NCBI GenBank assembly: GCA_017979445.1
Contig: CM030714.1
Coordinates: forward strand, 8,873,049-8,937,048
Direction of reading: 5' to 3'
Length of the DNA: 64,000 nucleotides
Source: Akebia trifoliata
Taxonomy: Eukaryota; Streptophyta; Magnoliopsida; Ranunculales; Lardizabalaceae
Shown: piece by piece, positions 13,143 to 25,815 of the stretch
How the letters are laid out: each line of letters begins with the position of its first letter
Numbering within the stretch: the first letter of the stretch is position 1
Notes under the pieces: model-generated
Seen by the model: only the letters and a program-made list of their open reading frames with translations
Databases searched by the model: none
Told to the model about the DNA's origin: nothing
Position numbers and translations under genes: made by a program

Positions 13143-13198
13143 ATCATGAGGTCACTCCAACATGACTCATGTTTAAAAGATGAGTTATGCTAAAGTGG

Positions 13199-13628
13199 CC
13201 TCATTCCGCACTTTGCTAACTAAGAGGTGTGCACAGAACGATAGGTGCTTTTTGTTAAGAAAATAGGTGCAATCGAAATAAAAAAAACAAATCGAAAAAC
13301 ACACACAAGATTCAATCACACAAAGATTTTCTGTGGTTTCCTTAAGATTTATGTATGTTCATGAATCACATTGATTCCACTATGAAAAGAAAACTCGTAG
13401 TTACAAATTACACCCTTTTACCAAAAAATAAGAAATATAAATACCTCAGGAAATCCAACTAGGGTTTTACCAATTCGATCAGCGTAAAGGCGTGACTTTA
13501 TTTACAGTACCTCATTGTTGACCAGTGCTACCAACCTCCACAAACCACAACACATTTCACTTGTACATCGATGAAAAGCATATATGGTTTGTACACACCT
13601 CATGTCAGCATAGTTCGATATGAGGTCA
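13199..13628. repeat. Second copy of the same foldback, arms split by about 315 bases
   Basis: The left arm 13199-13255 (GCACTTTGCTAACTAAGAGG) and right arm 13570-13628 (ATGTCAGCATAGTTCGATAT) match the arms of the element at 13013-13142. Here they are separated by unrelated AT-rich DNA (13256-13569). This looks like a foldback interrupted by another insertion, or two half-copies. Confidence 0.5.
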
Positions 13629-13639
13629 GTATTTGAGGT

Positions 13640-14170
13640 CACTCTAGTATTAAACTTTAAATATATCAAAATGTTGAGTGTAGTAAGCATGTCAATGGAT
13701 CAGATCTGATTGGGTCGATCGTTCTAGATCGACCAATCCAATAAGAATTAGATTAGAACATCGGATCCATGACTTTCAATCTTGGCTTTTCACTTCATCT
13801 TGTCCAGGAACAATTTAACTTATCCAGTTCTAGGGCTTAGTTTTAACCATGTCGAACCACACAATTTTTGTAGTGGATTCCACTTAGTCGATGAGGCAGG
13901 AACATTGATTGATCATTTTGAAAGACTTATCCCAAAATGAGTTCAACGTAAGTGACAGATTTAAATCGAAATTACAAATGTAAATAAAAGGTACTTAATT
14001 ATAATATCTATTACCACGCACATCTCATTTCATTACCATACTAGTTTTCCCATGCCAACTAGCACGAGCATCCTCTTTGGGGTTAAGGTGTCAAAGAGGA
14101 AAGATAATAAAATTAAAAGGATATTTTTAAAAAGAGGTAGTAGAGGAAAGATAATAAAGTTGGAGGAGTA
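13640..14170. other. Non-coding stretch between the foldbacks and the Helitron/LTR region
   Basis: The only structure noted is a short near-palindrome at 13708-13738 (GTCGATC and GATCGAC arms around GTTCTA). No gene is seen. Confidence 0.4.
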
Positions 14171-14235
14171 TCTATTGTTTATTACTATATAAAAAGAGAA
14201 TTGTTTCATATAATTTTTTATGTTGACAAAAATAC
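14171..14235 (+). mobile_element. Helitron-like 5' terminus, forward
   Basis: After an A (14170) the sequence starts TCTATTGTTTATTACTATAT and continues with AAAAAGAGAATTG and TTGACAAAAAT. The same pattern starts at 16958, and on the minus strand at 45075. Helitrons insert between A and T and begin with TC. No matching 3' end (hairpin plus CTRR) was found in forward orientation, so the element's extent is unknown. The solo LTR at 14357 lies inside or next to it. Confidence 0.4.
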
Positions 14236-14356
14236 CCCCATTTGAAAATATATCCCTTGTATACATAATAAAATAAAATAAAATTCAACGTCTTCCTTTG
14301 TCTCTACAGCTTCGCTGTAAAACCATACTTTTTCTCTACAAACCTTACTTCGTATC

Positions 14357-16069
14357 TATAGACACCCCAATTTGCACTGACGCACCTCGATAAAGCCCAT
14401 AAAAATTTGTCTTTTATCGAATTTTCAATCAAGGACCTAATAACCCAATTCTTGAATTTTTTCACTTTTTGTAGCAATAAAATAAACCCAAGGCTTTTAG
14501 TTTACCAATGGACTTGCAAATGAGTCTCATACTCATCACTTTAATCAATATCCTCTAAGTCATCTCTAACTTACCTCCATTATTCTCAAAATCTCTAAAC
14601 AATCCAACTCTTAAAAAACCTCAATCCAACCTAACCCTAGCCAAAGCACCAATTAATAAACCAACCAAGCCTAACCTTAAACCCATGCAATCTAACATAA
14701 ATCACAAGATAATCCTAAGTCCAATATCAAAAGTTTATTCTAAATCAAGCCTCTACTCAAGCCCAAAACCACACCCATGTCCATAATCTTAATCAATCAA
14801 GGTCCACCCAAGATCAAAAACCCATAATCATCAAGGGGGACACTTGTCACCACCACAATTCACCTCCCAAAATCAATCTACCTAACCCAATCACCATTCT
14901 CAAAACCTACACAACCCATATCACTTGTTATCATCAACATTTATCATTTTCTCCAAACCTTCGTCACAAGTCATCTTCACACCCCTTCTTCTTAATCTCC
15001 CCACCAAAAAGTTACACATGTCTATCATTTTGTGACACATGTCACAATACCTTCACACTCCCAAAAGCAAAATACCTACCCCCCCCTTACATAATCATTA
15101 TTTTAACCTATACCCACACCCCTCAACAATAACCAACACACAACCTAGGAATGATTGCCTAACAAACCCAATTGGATTTTATCCGTGAGTTTGGGTCAAA
15201 ATAAACTCATCTACCCCTTTTACGAATTTATCCCCATTTAAATCCCAAAATTCAAACCTCTCATGCCTAAATTTGATGTCATTGTCCTCCATCTTCTAAC
15301 CTTGACTATTGTAATCTGAAAAGTAATTCTCAACTCTTATTGAATCCCTCACTCTTTAAAAAGACATACTTGAACCTCCTATTTGAAGCTTCAATTCTCT
15401 CAACTCTCAAACCAATTAAAGACTCTCAACCTAAAATTCATCAACTTCAAATTCTCACACTACAAGCATCTCAACCCTCAAATTCTACATTAAAGTTGAG
15501 ATCAAGAAATACTTCACGAACACAAAGAAAAATATTAAAAAAAGAGACTCAAAACTTCAAGGTGAGTGTAGGAAAATAATTTTCCCTCTCTCTCTCTCTC
15601 TCTTCTATATCTCCATCTTCTATCTCCCCTTTCACCTTTTTTTCTCTTTATTTTAGAGGTTTATCTCTCTTAAAATGTAAGTCATTGTGATCTAATCACC
15701 ACGAGGTCCCTCTCTTAATGAGATGGCCCCCATAATCTAAGCCCAAAATAAAATCCTTCAAAGATTGAGGGTACAAGTTTTATTTTCATCAACTTTCTCT
15801 CTTAGATTTAAAAAAAATGATCAATACATAGGTTACTACCACTTAAGATGGAGGAAATAAGGTGTCTAGCACCTTCACTATTTCTTAAATGGATCCCTTA
15901 CCTAGATCTTAGGTAGGTTAGTGTCAAATCCATACGATAGCCACTACAAAACTAACATTTTCAACAACAAAAAAATCGGGTACCTGTTCACACCCTATTC
16001 TAAAAAAGAATGGTGACGACTCTAAATTCAAGTAAAGATTGAGTTTTCAACAAAAATTGCATGTCTACA
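14357..16069 (+). mobile_element. Solo LTR of a Ty3-gypsy element of the TGTAGACACC family
   Basis: The copy starts TATAGACACCCCAATTTGCA and ends CATGTCTACA, with inverted termini. It is bracketed by a perfect 5-base duplication, GTATC at 14352-14356 and 16070-16074. Near its 3' end it holds GGTGTCTAGCACCTTC and TGGTGACGACTC, the counterparts of GGTGCCTAACACCTTCC and GGTGGCGACTCCC in the complete element at 45405. No internal domain follows, so it is the scar of LTR-LTR recombination. A CT-repeat lies near 15584-15604. The open frame at 15340-15579 is inside the LTR and has no family motif. Confidence 0.8.
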
Positions 16070-16353
16070 GTATCATCATTAATTAATTGTCTCTTCAATT
16101 CCTAATAATTGTCTCTACAAACCCTATTTTTTCTCTACCTCTTAAGATTGTCATCAAACCAAATGACTCATCTTACCACAAGATCTAATAAGTAGTAATT
16201 GAGATAATAGAGTTTGACCATTCTCTTTCTTTGAGGGTCAGGGTTCCACGAAGAACATTTTTATTTTATTTTTTCTTCTGATATGAGCATAAGGTTTTGT
16301 TCTGATAGTTCATTTGATTCGTTTGACTTCGTTATTAAGGTTTGAAACAAAAA

Positions 16354-16401
16354 ATGGTGAGAGGTCTTCTTAACAAGCTCGCTTCTCAATCTCTCTCTCA
16401 C
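16354..16401 (+). pseudogene. Possible fragment of mitochondrial succinyl-CoA ligase beta subunit (transit-peptide exon)
   Basis: ATG at 16354 opens with MVRGLLNKLASQSLS, which resembles the start of plant succinyl-CoA ligase (ADP-forming) beta subunits as I remember them (MxRGLxNKLxSRSLS). After this point the frame runs into LLGLFVLSILL and stops at about 16452, and the expected ATP-grasp start (NIHEYQ) is absent. The 140 bases upstream could be its leader. It lies between two Helitron-like 5' ends, a class of element that captures gene pieces. The recognition rests on 15 residues, so it is tentative. Confidence 0.3.
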
Positions 16402-16957
16402 TTGTTGGGTTTGTTTGTTCTCTCTATTTTATTGGTTTATGTTCTTTGTTGATTATTTGATATACTTGCATCTATTTTAACAAGTTCAATTTTTAATTCA
16501 TTTGTTTTTTGCGAATCTACTCATTTTCAATGTGTGTTTTATATTTTGGATCTTGGAGCTCTTGAAATTTTGTAAATATGCATGTGTACACCTGCGTATG
16601 TGTTTAAAATTGTTAATTTCAAAATTTGAAATATTTTTCAATTGATTTCTCCAAACATGTTGTACAATTTCTATTAGTGTTCTTAGACCCTCAAAAAATA
16701 TTTCTTGGACATTGTCAACATGAAATTGAAGTTGCAACACAATTCTTAGAACAATGGTTCTACAAAAGCATTTCGATTAAGTAAAGTGGGGTCAATCTCA
16801 ACTACTTGAGTTAAAATTAACTACCAAAATCGAGAAAAAAATATATGTTTGTCTAAGTTTAGTACTTCTAAGTCTGGAATCGCTAACCATGACTAAAAAT
16901 GTATTTGGCAGCATTGTTAAGATATTGAAGTCCAAGTCTATAAGAGAAAAATAGTTA
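16402..16957. other. AT-rich stretch, no gene seen
   Basis: No intact gene or clear repeat boundary is seen. The short minus-strand frame at 16498-16740 has no recognisable motif. Confidence 0.4.
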
Positions 16958-17030
16958 TCTATTACCTATATAAAAAGAGAATTCATCATACAACTTTTTC
17001 TCTTGACCAAAATATTCTCGTAAAGAAAAT
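16958..17030 (+). mobile_element. Helitron-like 5' terminus, forward (second copy)
   Basis: After A16957 comes TCTATTACCTATATAAAAAG, then AGAATTC and CAACTTTTTCTCTTGACC. It aligns with the starts at 14171 and 45075 (minus). The 3' end was not found. Confidence 0.4.
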
Positions 17031-19367
17031 TAATTTTATATCCTAAATTAGGTTTATCGTGAGAAGAAGAAAACTCTTCAGCTTCGCCACTATTCATCTT
17101 CTCAGTTTCATATGAACCAACTATTCATCTTCTCTCTTGCTTCATTTGTTTACAAGGTTTACAAATCTTTGTCATCTCTTCAACTTCATTGAAGAAAATA
17201 AAATATTTCTCCTAAAATCAAGCTCTCCAATACATTCTCACCCTCGAAGAAAAATCTATGAAGACCGAGGAAACTAAATTAGTTACGACGGATTTTTCTA
17301 AAATAATCCATCAATAATCCTTTTTTTAGACTTTACCTCACCTTATCTTGCTATAACATGATAAGAACTACAAGTTGATGCTCTAATTAAAGATTGCCAT
17401 GAGACCTCCAAGTCTTTTTAAGAATTTTCTATATTGCAAAATAAGTAAGTGCAAGTTGTGACCCCCTCATGGATAAAGAATCGAGTTCCTTCTCTCTCTT
17501 GCTCTCTCTTTTTGAGGAGCAATCCAAAGTATGCAAAATCAAATGTATTTGATTTTCAGAATATTTTATTTTTCAATTTGAATCTTGTGTATTTATATAA
17601 AATGTCGTCCAAACAAAGAAGATTTTGTCGAAACAAGTTCAAACAAAGGAATTTTGTCAAAACAAGATGTTAAAATAATAAAATAAGCGAAAAAACACGA
17701 GCAATTTATCAACAAGGTATGTATCTGTTTCATTTTTTTTTTCAAACCTAATGAGCATCTAGGTTAATAGGTTTTCTTCATTTGGGTTGGTTTTCCTTTA
17801 ACTTTTATTTATGATTTTTTATGATTTAGGTTAATAAATTTATTAGATTTTTATTTAAATTTTGTTTGATTTTATTTTATTTTCGGGCTTGGTTGTTTTG
17901 AATAATTTGGGTGTTTGATTAATGGGTTTTCTTCAATTGGATTTCTTTCATCTTATATTTCAGGTATTTTTTTTTTTTCATTTGGGTTTGTTAATTTATT
18001 ATATATTTTTAAAATTTTAGAATTTCTTAAATGGGTCTTTCAACATTTCTAAGTGTTTGGATTATTTGGTTTTCTTCATAAGCTTGCCTTCATCTTATAT
18101 TTCAAATTTTATATAGTTTGGATTAGTAGATTTGTTGACTTTTTATTGAAAATTTGATTATTTTTGTTAGGTTATTTCATTTTATGGGCTTTTGTTAATA
18201 GATTTTATTCCTTTGGACTGATTTTATATTATATTTTATGGTTTTTAATCATTTGAGTGACTATATTTTCTATTTTTTATATATATAAAATTTAACTTTT
18301 TATTTGTTATTTATGTGATTCATGTCTTAGGGGATCTTGCCATATTTGTTGGGATTATATGAGTAAACTAGGCAGTTTTTTGTTGCCTATGAGTAAATTT
18401 GGCAACTAAACAATATACACTTGCTTCTTGTTTGGATTATATGAGTAAACTAGGCAAAAAAAATTTATTTGAAATACTTATTCAAAGGAAAATATGATTA
18501 TTTATTTATATTATAGTTTCTAGTTCTCAGAATTCATATGCATATTTTTGTTTTATGTCATAATTGTTCTTCTCTGATGGATATACTATTACTTCAAGAA
18601 ATGTCATTATTATCCGCATAGACATGTTGGGTATGAGTTAAATTTATCTATCCATTATTTTAGAAATATAAAAGACGTATAGAAATTATACATGTTATCC
18701 TATCATACCATTTATCTTAAGTTTATTCATACTTCAAGAGATGGATATAAAACTTAAAAATGTAAAACTTATCCTAATGTTTAAGATCTATATCAATGCT
18801 GTAATCATGGATTTACATTGGGTCAGTTGGAAGTATATCTTAACACACATAAGAATGCTTGTTGGTTTGAAAATTGAAATCTTCTCAAAGTCTTAAATCA
18901 TTATTTGTAAAATAAACTAATTAAAATATTAAGGTTTAAAATTAATTTGAGTTTATAAAATATTAATGTATCATTGCTTGTCTATTGTCATTTCCACAAG
19001 AAAACTAGATGTTGCTCAAATTAGCTTGATTAGATTTAGGAATCATGACATAAATAACATATCACTTATTATATAGGCACTTTTATAAGGTAAATCTTTA
19101 CATCAAGAGTAAATAAAATTTTCAAAATTTTACTTTTTTTTTATATAGGCATTTTATAAATTATATATTGAAAGATTTGTCAACATGATGTATTTTAGAA
19201 TATTTCTAATCCACTTTTGAAAATGTAGAATGTTAAAAGAAAAAATGTTTGAAAGTAATAATTCAAAATATCGTTTTCTTTATCTTTTTTAGGAAATGTA
19301 TTAGTTTATCGTTATTGTCCAAAAAAATGAATTCATTAGAGTTCAAATAATTAAATATGATTATTTA
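17031..19367. other. T-rich low-complexity region
   Basis: At 17700-18300 the phrases GGGTTTTCTTCA, CATCTTATATTTCA and TTAATAGGTTTTC recur loosely, like an intron-like or degenerate tandem array. No protein-coding signature is seen on either strand. Confidence 0.4.
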
Positions 19368-19382
19368 GAAATTGACCTCCCA

Positions 19383-19649
19383 ACCTGGAGGTGGTAGCTC
19401 AATGAAAATTTTGAATCCAATAAGCGGTGAGAGTCCGTAGGTTGTGAGTTCAATACCCAGTATGAACAATATTTCCTCGGGACCACCAACGAAGGCGCAC
19501 CCTAGCTGACCCGGTACGTGTGATGTGCGGGCATTACAAATGCTCGGGAGAGGGACACATATGCCTTGGTTCCAACCTTGGCTCTTTCAGCCCCCCTCGA
19601 ATAATGTAAGTTTGGACACCCTTGTCATTAAAAAAAGAAAAAGAAAAAA
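19383..19649 (+). mobile_element. tRNA-derived SINE with target-site duplication
   Basis: The head GGTGGTAGCTCAATGAAA resembles a Pol III A box. About 50 bases later TTGTGAGTTCAATACCC resembles a B box. An unrelated body follows (CCTCGGGACCACCAACG to GACACCCTTGTC), then an A-rich tail at 19628-19649. The element is flanked by a 15-base direct repeat: GAAATTGACCTCCCA (19368-19382) and GAAATCAACCTCCCA (19650-19664), 13 of 15 identical. This is the signature of LINE-driven target-primed insertion. The body is about 267 bases and there is no protein-coding capacity. Confidence 0.8.
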
Positions 19650-19664
19650 GAAATCAACCTCCCA

Positions 19665-21626
19665 AAAATCAAATCATAAATTTAACAATTCAAATCAAAA
19701 TTTACCACCAAAATGATTGTTAACAAAATCAAAGAGGGGAAAATTAAATGAAATAAATTTACATCACGGACCTAGACTACTAGATGTTGGAGATTAGAGC
19801 CTTCAACTTGTAGCAAAAGTACCCTTTTGATATCATTATTCGTCTTTGTTGTACAAGACCAAATCATATCAATCAACCTCCTCTTATTTTACACCCTATT
19901 GGAGTTATTCTTAGACTGCATAGGAACCTCGTCATTCTCTATTATATTGATTCTATAAACATATTGTCTATTGACTATTAGAAAATTATTGGATATTATT
20001 TCAAATTTTAAAATTGATTCGGTATAACATAGGGAAAGGGATTAGGAAATCTTGATTATCAATTTAATTCATTATAAACAAAAAAAATCTAAAATTTTGA
20101 AAATACTAAAATAATTTTTTGGATTTCATGTATTCAATAAATTTTCTAAAATAAATCAAATTTTTTAATGACAAAAATCTTGGATTTTATGTTTTTAACA
20201 AAGCATGCAAATAAAAAATAAAAATTGAGTTTACTTATTCTCCTCATATCTTGTTAGCATGTAAGCAAATTGAATGCCTAGGCACAAACAACAAAATTTC
20301 TTGATCGATTCTTGAACAAAGAGTATCTATGAATAATCTCAAGATCTCGCTAACAAAACATTAAGAGAAAAACATGCACCACTCAAATCTCTCTCTTGAT
20401 AAAAAATTTAATAATTTGTGTTTCCTAACCAACTTCACAAGATGGTGATAGTTATAAGACTTTAAAATTAAGATACACAAGACTTTATAAATATACATCC
20501 AATAATTCCTAATATAACAACATTAGTGAATAAGATCCAAAATATTTATCTATTATCTACATACAATTCTACTCTCCAATAAGTTCTCTAACAGGTAGAG
20601 AATCATTCCTTCAATTAATGTCAACACTGATTGAAAGAAACAATATCATGTGGATACTCGACTTGATTCAATTCAAAATCGATTAAGTATTCAGGCTCAA
20701 AATCAATACAAGAAGGGGGCTAAACCTAGTAAAAAGTGATTCGAACATAATGTGCAAAATGGATAAGTAGATCTTAAAGGTTATTCGAGTTCGTTGATTT
20801 TAAATTGAAAATTAATTGATAATATCATGAAACACATCCAAATGTGATATCGAACCATTAGACATTTGAATGATAAAAGGCCATATGAATATCATATCAT
20901 CTGAGATTGACAATTAAGATGAATCTTAGGAATCAAATTTGTCTACCATACATGCACAAATCAATGGAAACCAACGAATTGAATAAAATTAAAAGAATTT
21001 TAAAACTTACGTACATGAGAGCTCCCCATTGCGTAGAGGACTTGCTATCTTTTTAAAGAAAGGAGATTTTTTTATAAATCTCAAAGTTAAGTTTTTTATT
21101 AGATCATGTTTTCTATTTTTTCTTTCCCGTGTTGTATAACTTATGTCCCACGAAAATGTATAGAATCTTAATTTGACTATCTCTATAAAAGTCTTATTAT
21201 TCGGAAAATATTAGATTTTGATATTTTTAAAATTTAAAATTAATTAGATGGGACTTTCACATTTTCTTTGGCTAACATTTTAGTTTTTCATACTCTCAGT
21301 AAGATGTTGATCAACTACCCATAATCCTATCGGAAGAGTACTTTACAATTTATATGTTATTAAAAACGTAAAGTGGATAAAAAAAAGTCTTATGATAAAA
21401 ATTAACCCATAAGTCTAATTACTGGAAGTCGGAAAAGGACTTTACAATTTACACGTTATTAAAAATGTGAAGTGGATAAGAAAAGTTTATTGATAAAAAT
21501 AATATTTTAAATTAATTAATAATTAATTACTAAATAGGTGGCGGGAGAAAATTCAATTTTCTTTTTAAGGAGGTAGAGGATAATGGGAGAATGGTGAGTG
21601 TTTTTTTATGTCAACTTTTTAAATTA
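19665..21626. other. AT-rich intergenic DNA, no gene seen
   Basis: It contains a local near-direct repeat: ACTTTACAATTTATATGTTATTAAAAACG (about 21340) recurs as ACTTTACAATTTACACGTTATTAAAAATG (about 21440). Otherwise it is featureless. Confidence 0.4.
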
Positions 21627-21665
21627 CTAGGGAAGTGCACGTGTGTTGCACGTTGTAATATGTTT
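21627..21665 (-). mobile_element. Helitron-like 3' terminus, reverse orientation
   Basis: On the minus strand the sequence is AACGTGCAACACACGTGCAC, then TTCC and CTAG, followed by T. GTGCA and TGCAC can pair as a short stem just before the CTAG end. A subterminal hairpin followed by CTRR and insertion before T is the Helitron 3' signature. The body would extend to the right. The only minus-oriented 5' end seen is at 45075, so a single element of 21627-45075, holding the CACTA element and others, is possible but unproven. Confidence 0.5.
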
Positions 21666-24600
21666 ATTTAAATAAAGAAGTAATTCATTATTTTAAATAA
21701 CAATTTTAAAATTTCAACAAGAAAAACCATATTATTCGTTATATGTGTTCGAGTCCAATGATTATGACTCATTAGGCTCCTGATAATATCTACACAGATG
21801 CAAAATAGAAAAGAACACTTCTTAGAAACAATTTTAATTGAAAATCATTTTAACGGAAAAAATAATTTTGAGAATATAATGTTTAAAAGAATAAAAAACC
21901 AGGCCTATGGTTTGAAACTATTTTACATTTTACAAGTTAAGAAATGTGAATTGTAAGTTAAAGGTTGGTTTTTGATGACTCATGTAAAAGCGCGAGATCC
22001 TAAAGACCATATTTTTCCTCACAATAAGTATCTTTGAGATATGTAGTATTAGGATCATATACTTTTTCAAGAATCATTTTCCTTGAGTCACCTAATCTTC
22101 AGAGGCAAATAATAAGAGGACTAATACAAAAATATTAATGGTTTAAAAGGCATTATAAGTGTGAAACTCACAAACGGAACGCAATAAAATATAACACAAG
22201 AAGCTACTAATATTAGAACTTAAAATAATAAGTTCTAGTTCATATCTTTTTACAGAATCTATAAAACTAGTCTAATGAAAATGTTAAAATTGTGAATAAG
22301 ATAATGGACAAAACCTACAGCTTTATCTAGTATATCACATTCATAAAGACTAGAGTACATAGAATTGTGAACCCAACAAATATATAATTTAAATGGAAGC
22401 AACCAGACCTACTCATACCATCCCAAATAACTTGTTGAATTTCTACTTTGGTAACTCTTAAACATTTTTGTTCGTGCCATCACGTAACCTTGGTTTATCA
22501 TACATTGAAGCAATTGTCAAAGAAGTTGTTTCTTTATAGGTTGTTTAATATAACATGATGTGAACATATCAAACACCTATTGAATTAAAAAATCAAAATT
22601 ATGTAAAATTAAAGCAAACTTGTTGAATACCAAAAAAGAAAAAAAAATTATAATGTATTCAGATGATCCATAACACCTTCATTGACAAAATAACAAACAA
22701 AAAAAGAAGAAAATAATAAAGAAATTTAAGTGGGGCTGCTAGAGATCAATCTAAAATATCTATTGAATAACTAAATCAAATATGAGTAGTAAATTAATAA
22801 ACAAAAAATAAGAATAGATAATTATGAATAAATAGGCAAGTTAAATTATCAAATGGTTATAATATTACATCCTATACTATCCACATTAGTTTGACATAAG
22901 ACTCCGCTCGATATCATTGAAGTATTTCAAGTAAGCACAAAAGACAAGAGATAATCAAACAATCAAATAGATTATTTGATTCACTTATTTTATTTACATA
23001 GATTATAGTATATCTAATGGTATGTAACCTACAGGCTAGTAGACAAAGAGATCATTAGATTTCTGACGTTCCTTTTACAAATAATATTTAATTCTTAACA
23101 TAGATCCAAACTCATTTGCTCTGAATGGACACCAACTTTAAATAGATAAATAATACTAAAAGTGAAGGATTGTAATGTACAAAATGTGTTCACATGGGTG
23201 GGTATAGATACATACACCTATAGGATAACACATTATAACAAGCTTGAAAAAGAAAAATAAAATCGACACGAGCATCAAAAGCATCGTGGAATAGAAAAAT
23301 AATCTCATGTTATTATTAACTGTTGTAAAATAAATCACAATCTCAACAAACACATGCACTGTCAATCATGAAGTAAAGTTTTATTGACCATGTTAAATGT
23401 CAAGTATGTTTAGGTTATCAAAAAGTTATTGGAGAAATTGGAAGGAGTTTTATATCTCAATCCAATTTTCAACGCTAATGTAAGTACAATTACTTCGTAG
23501 CAACATATAGAGATTGGTCACTATAATGTCAGTGTGTAACATATACTCTATCCCTGAATGTCATCTGTCTTCCATTCTATTTTATGAACATGTTTAATTA
23601 TTTTAGGTTATTTATATAGTGGCATATAATGCATTAGATAGTTAAACTTTTCCATTCATCGATTGGTAAGATACAGAACCACATACCTTTTCTCATTGGC
23701 CCCATCTATGACCTCAACCTTGGAAAGCAAACCAGACTTGATGAGTGATTTGAGAGATTGGATTTCTTAAATGACGAGAATGTCAATAACATTACAAATA
23801 ACATAATCTCTTCCTGGATGTCTCCTAGTTTTTTTCATCCACACTCAACAACAAGTTTTCCTCTTGCAATCATCATCCCCAAGGGATTTGGGGATTGCAT
23901 CACCTGTAAGAGCAGAAGGGATAATTTTTCATACCCACCCTGTGTCGTAATTTTTAATACAATCTATTTCTCCAATTCTTATTAAAAGATAATAACATCA
24001 CGGACATTTGACATGAATGAGATCCCCACCATATTGTCGTGAGCAGCAACAAATTCAAGATCTACCAGATCCTTTGAAGTGAGATTTTCAAATCAAATAT
24101 CACTATTAAGGACCCCTAAGTCAAATTTAGAGTCTTTAGGACCAACATGCGTGATAAATATAATAACATATGAGATATTGGTTCCTTGAATTACTTTCCA
24201 AATCTTCTCATCATCAAAAGTAATAAGTTCACTAGATTTGACTTAATAAAAAAATATGACTATAGGAAAAAGTTATTCTCGGAGCACCAACTGTGGATCC
24301 ACCTAATTTATCCTCTATATTTATAGATGATTCTCATGATATAATTAACAATAATTTATGTGATCATATGTTTTCATGACATTGATATGAGTTCTACTTC
24401 ATTAAAGTTCTATGACTATAATCAATTTGTCTTAGCCATAATATAAATTCTCAAAAAATAATCAACAAATATTACATACAGATTTTGCCTCCAAAAAGCA
24501 TGATTATCATTCCTTAATGCATTAAAGCATTTTACCTTCCAAGGTGCAAACTGGATCCAAAATATAAATAGCCTACAAACCGAGTTCCAATAGACAGAGC

Positions 24601-25009
24601 ATTAAATCAAAATAGAACTTGTGATGACTCTCAAAGAGCGCGATGATTATTGAATGGGTATTGAAAAAAAAAGATTTTTCAATTTTTTAGCATTATTTTT
24701 CTCCAATGTTCTGAAATTTTTTTACTATAAATCAAACATAGACATAATACACAAAAGCCTAGCAGATGTTATTTGTAGAGAAAGAAGATAAATTGAATCT
24801 AATCAAATATTTGATTAATATATGATATTAACACCACATAAAAGATATCCACCTCAAATGTAACATTTTCAAAATAATGTCTACCCTGGAATGAATTTAA
24901 TTTATTTAGTGGATGTGTTTGGAGAACTTCGTGGTATCATGGGCAAGGTCAAAGGTTTGAAATCATAACACCTTCTAATACTTGCACGCAATCACTTGGA
25001 TTTTTTTAT
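21666..25009. other. AT-rich region with possible decayed coding debris on the minus strand
   Basis: No intact gene is seen. On the minus strand, phrases such as NISYVIIFITHVGPKDSKFD (about 24200-24110), DLVDLEFVAAHDNMVGISFM (about 24075-24000) and GLLSKVEVIDGANEKRYVVL (about 23740-23670) read like protein but are broken by stops and frame changes. I do not recognise the family. Given the Helitron-like end at 21627, this may be a captured or element-encoded gene in decay. Confidence 0.3.
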
Positions 25010-25479
25010 TATTTATGGATTCATTAAAGACTTGATCAGTGATTGATTTTTATCATTTTGTTTGTTTTAATTTCCATGATGAATGGTGTCCATGATTGAT
25101 TAAAAAAATTAAAAGAAATTGGGTTGATTTGATTCACATTTAATTAGAGATTTAATTGATCGATTAATTGACGATTAGCTTGATTTGTTTTGATCGTTAA
25201 CATATTTGATTAAATTAAATGCTTAATGGATAAAAGGGCCTTGATTAATTTGATTGGTCGATTTAAGTCCTCAAGATTTCAATTCTAATATTCGATTTGG
25301 TGGGTATTATCGAGATTTTAATTTTAAGGTTCGATTTGATTAATAGATTTAGGTACTCAAGATTTTAATTTTAAACTTAGATTTGATTGGTCGATTAAGG
25401 TTAAATTTTAATATTGGCTGGTTAATTAAGGTTAAAATGTTATTTTATTAGTTGATTGAGTTTTGATTGGTTAATTATG
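25010..25479 (-). mobile_element. LTR fragment (inner part), split from 39840-40474 by the CACTA insertion
   Basis: The sequence is a run of 50-60-base degenerate repeats around TTGATTGGTCGATTAAGG and TCAAGATTTTAATTTTAA. On the minus strand it corresponds to the ATTAAAATCCAATCAATC repeats in the LTR at 27535-34919. The rest of this LTR resumes at 39840 beyond the CACTA element. Its far end (towards lower coordinates) could not be fixed. Confidence 0.5.
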
Positions 25480-25559
25480 CATTACAACATTTTCTATCTA
25501 CAACGACGAATTTTTTCACCGCTAAAGGATACTTTTTTCATTGGTAAAAGCTATTGTGG

Positions 25560-25815
25560 CAAATAAGCAACGGAACCAAGATCCGACGTTGTTGTCTCGG
25601 TCGCTAAATATAGCAGTGGATAACTTGTTCCGCTGTTGCAGGTAATACCTTTAGCAGCAGATATAAATATCCGCTGCAATAGTTCAATTTTAAAAAATAT
25701 ATATAACAATTATAGCAGCGGATAGCAGCACATATTAATATTCGCTGCAATAGATCATTTAAAAAAAATAACACATATAGCGGTGGATATTAATATCCGC
25801 TACAATAGGTCACTT
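25560..25815. repeat. Left subterminal repeat array of the CACTA element
   Basis: Palindromic units such as GCAGATATAAATATCCGCTGC (about 25655) and GGTGGATATTAATATCCGCT (about 25785) repeat every 70-90 bases, each followed by AATAG and an A-rich spacer. Confidence 0.7.
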
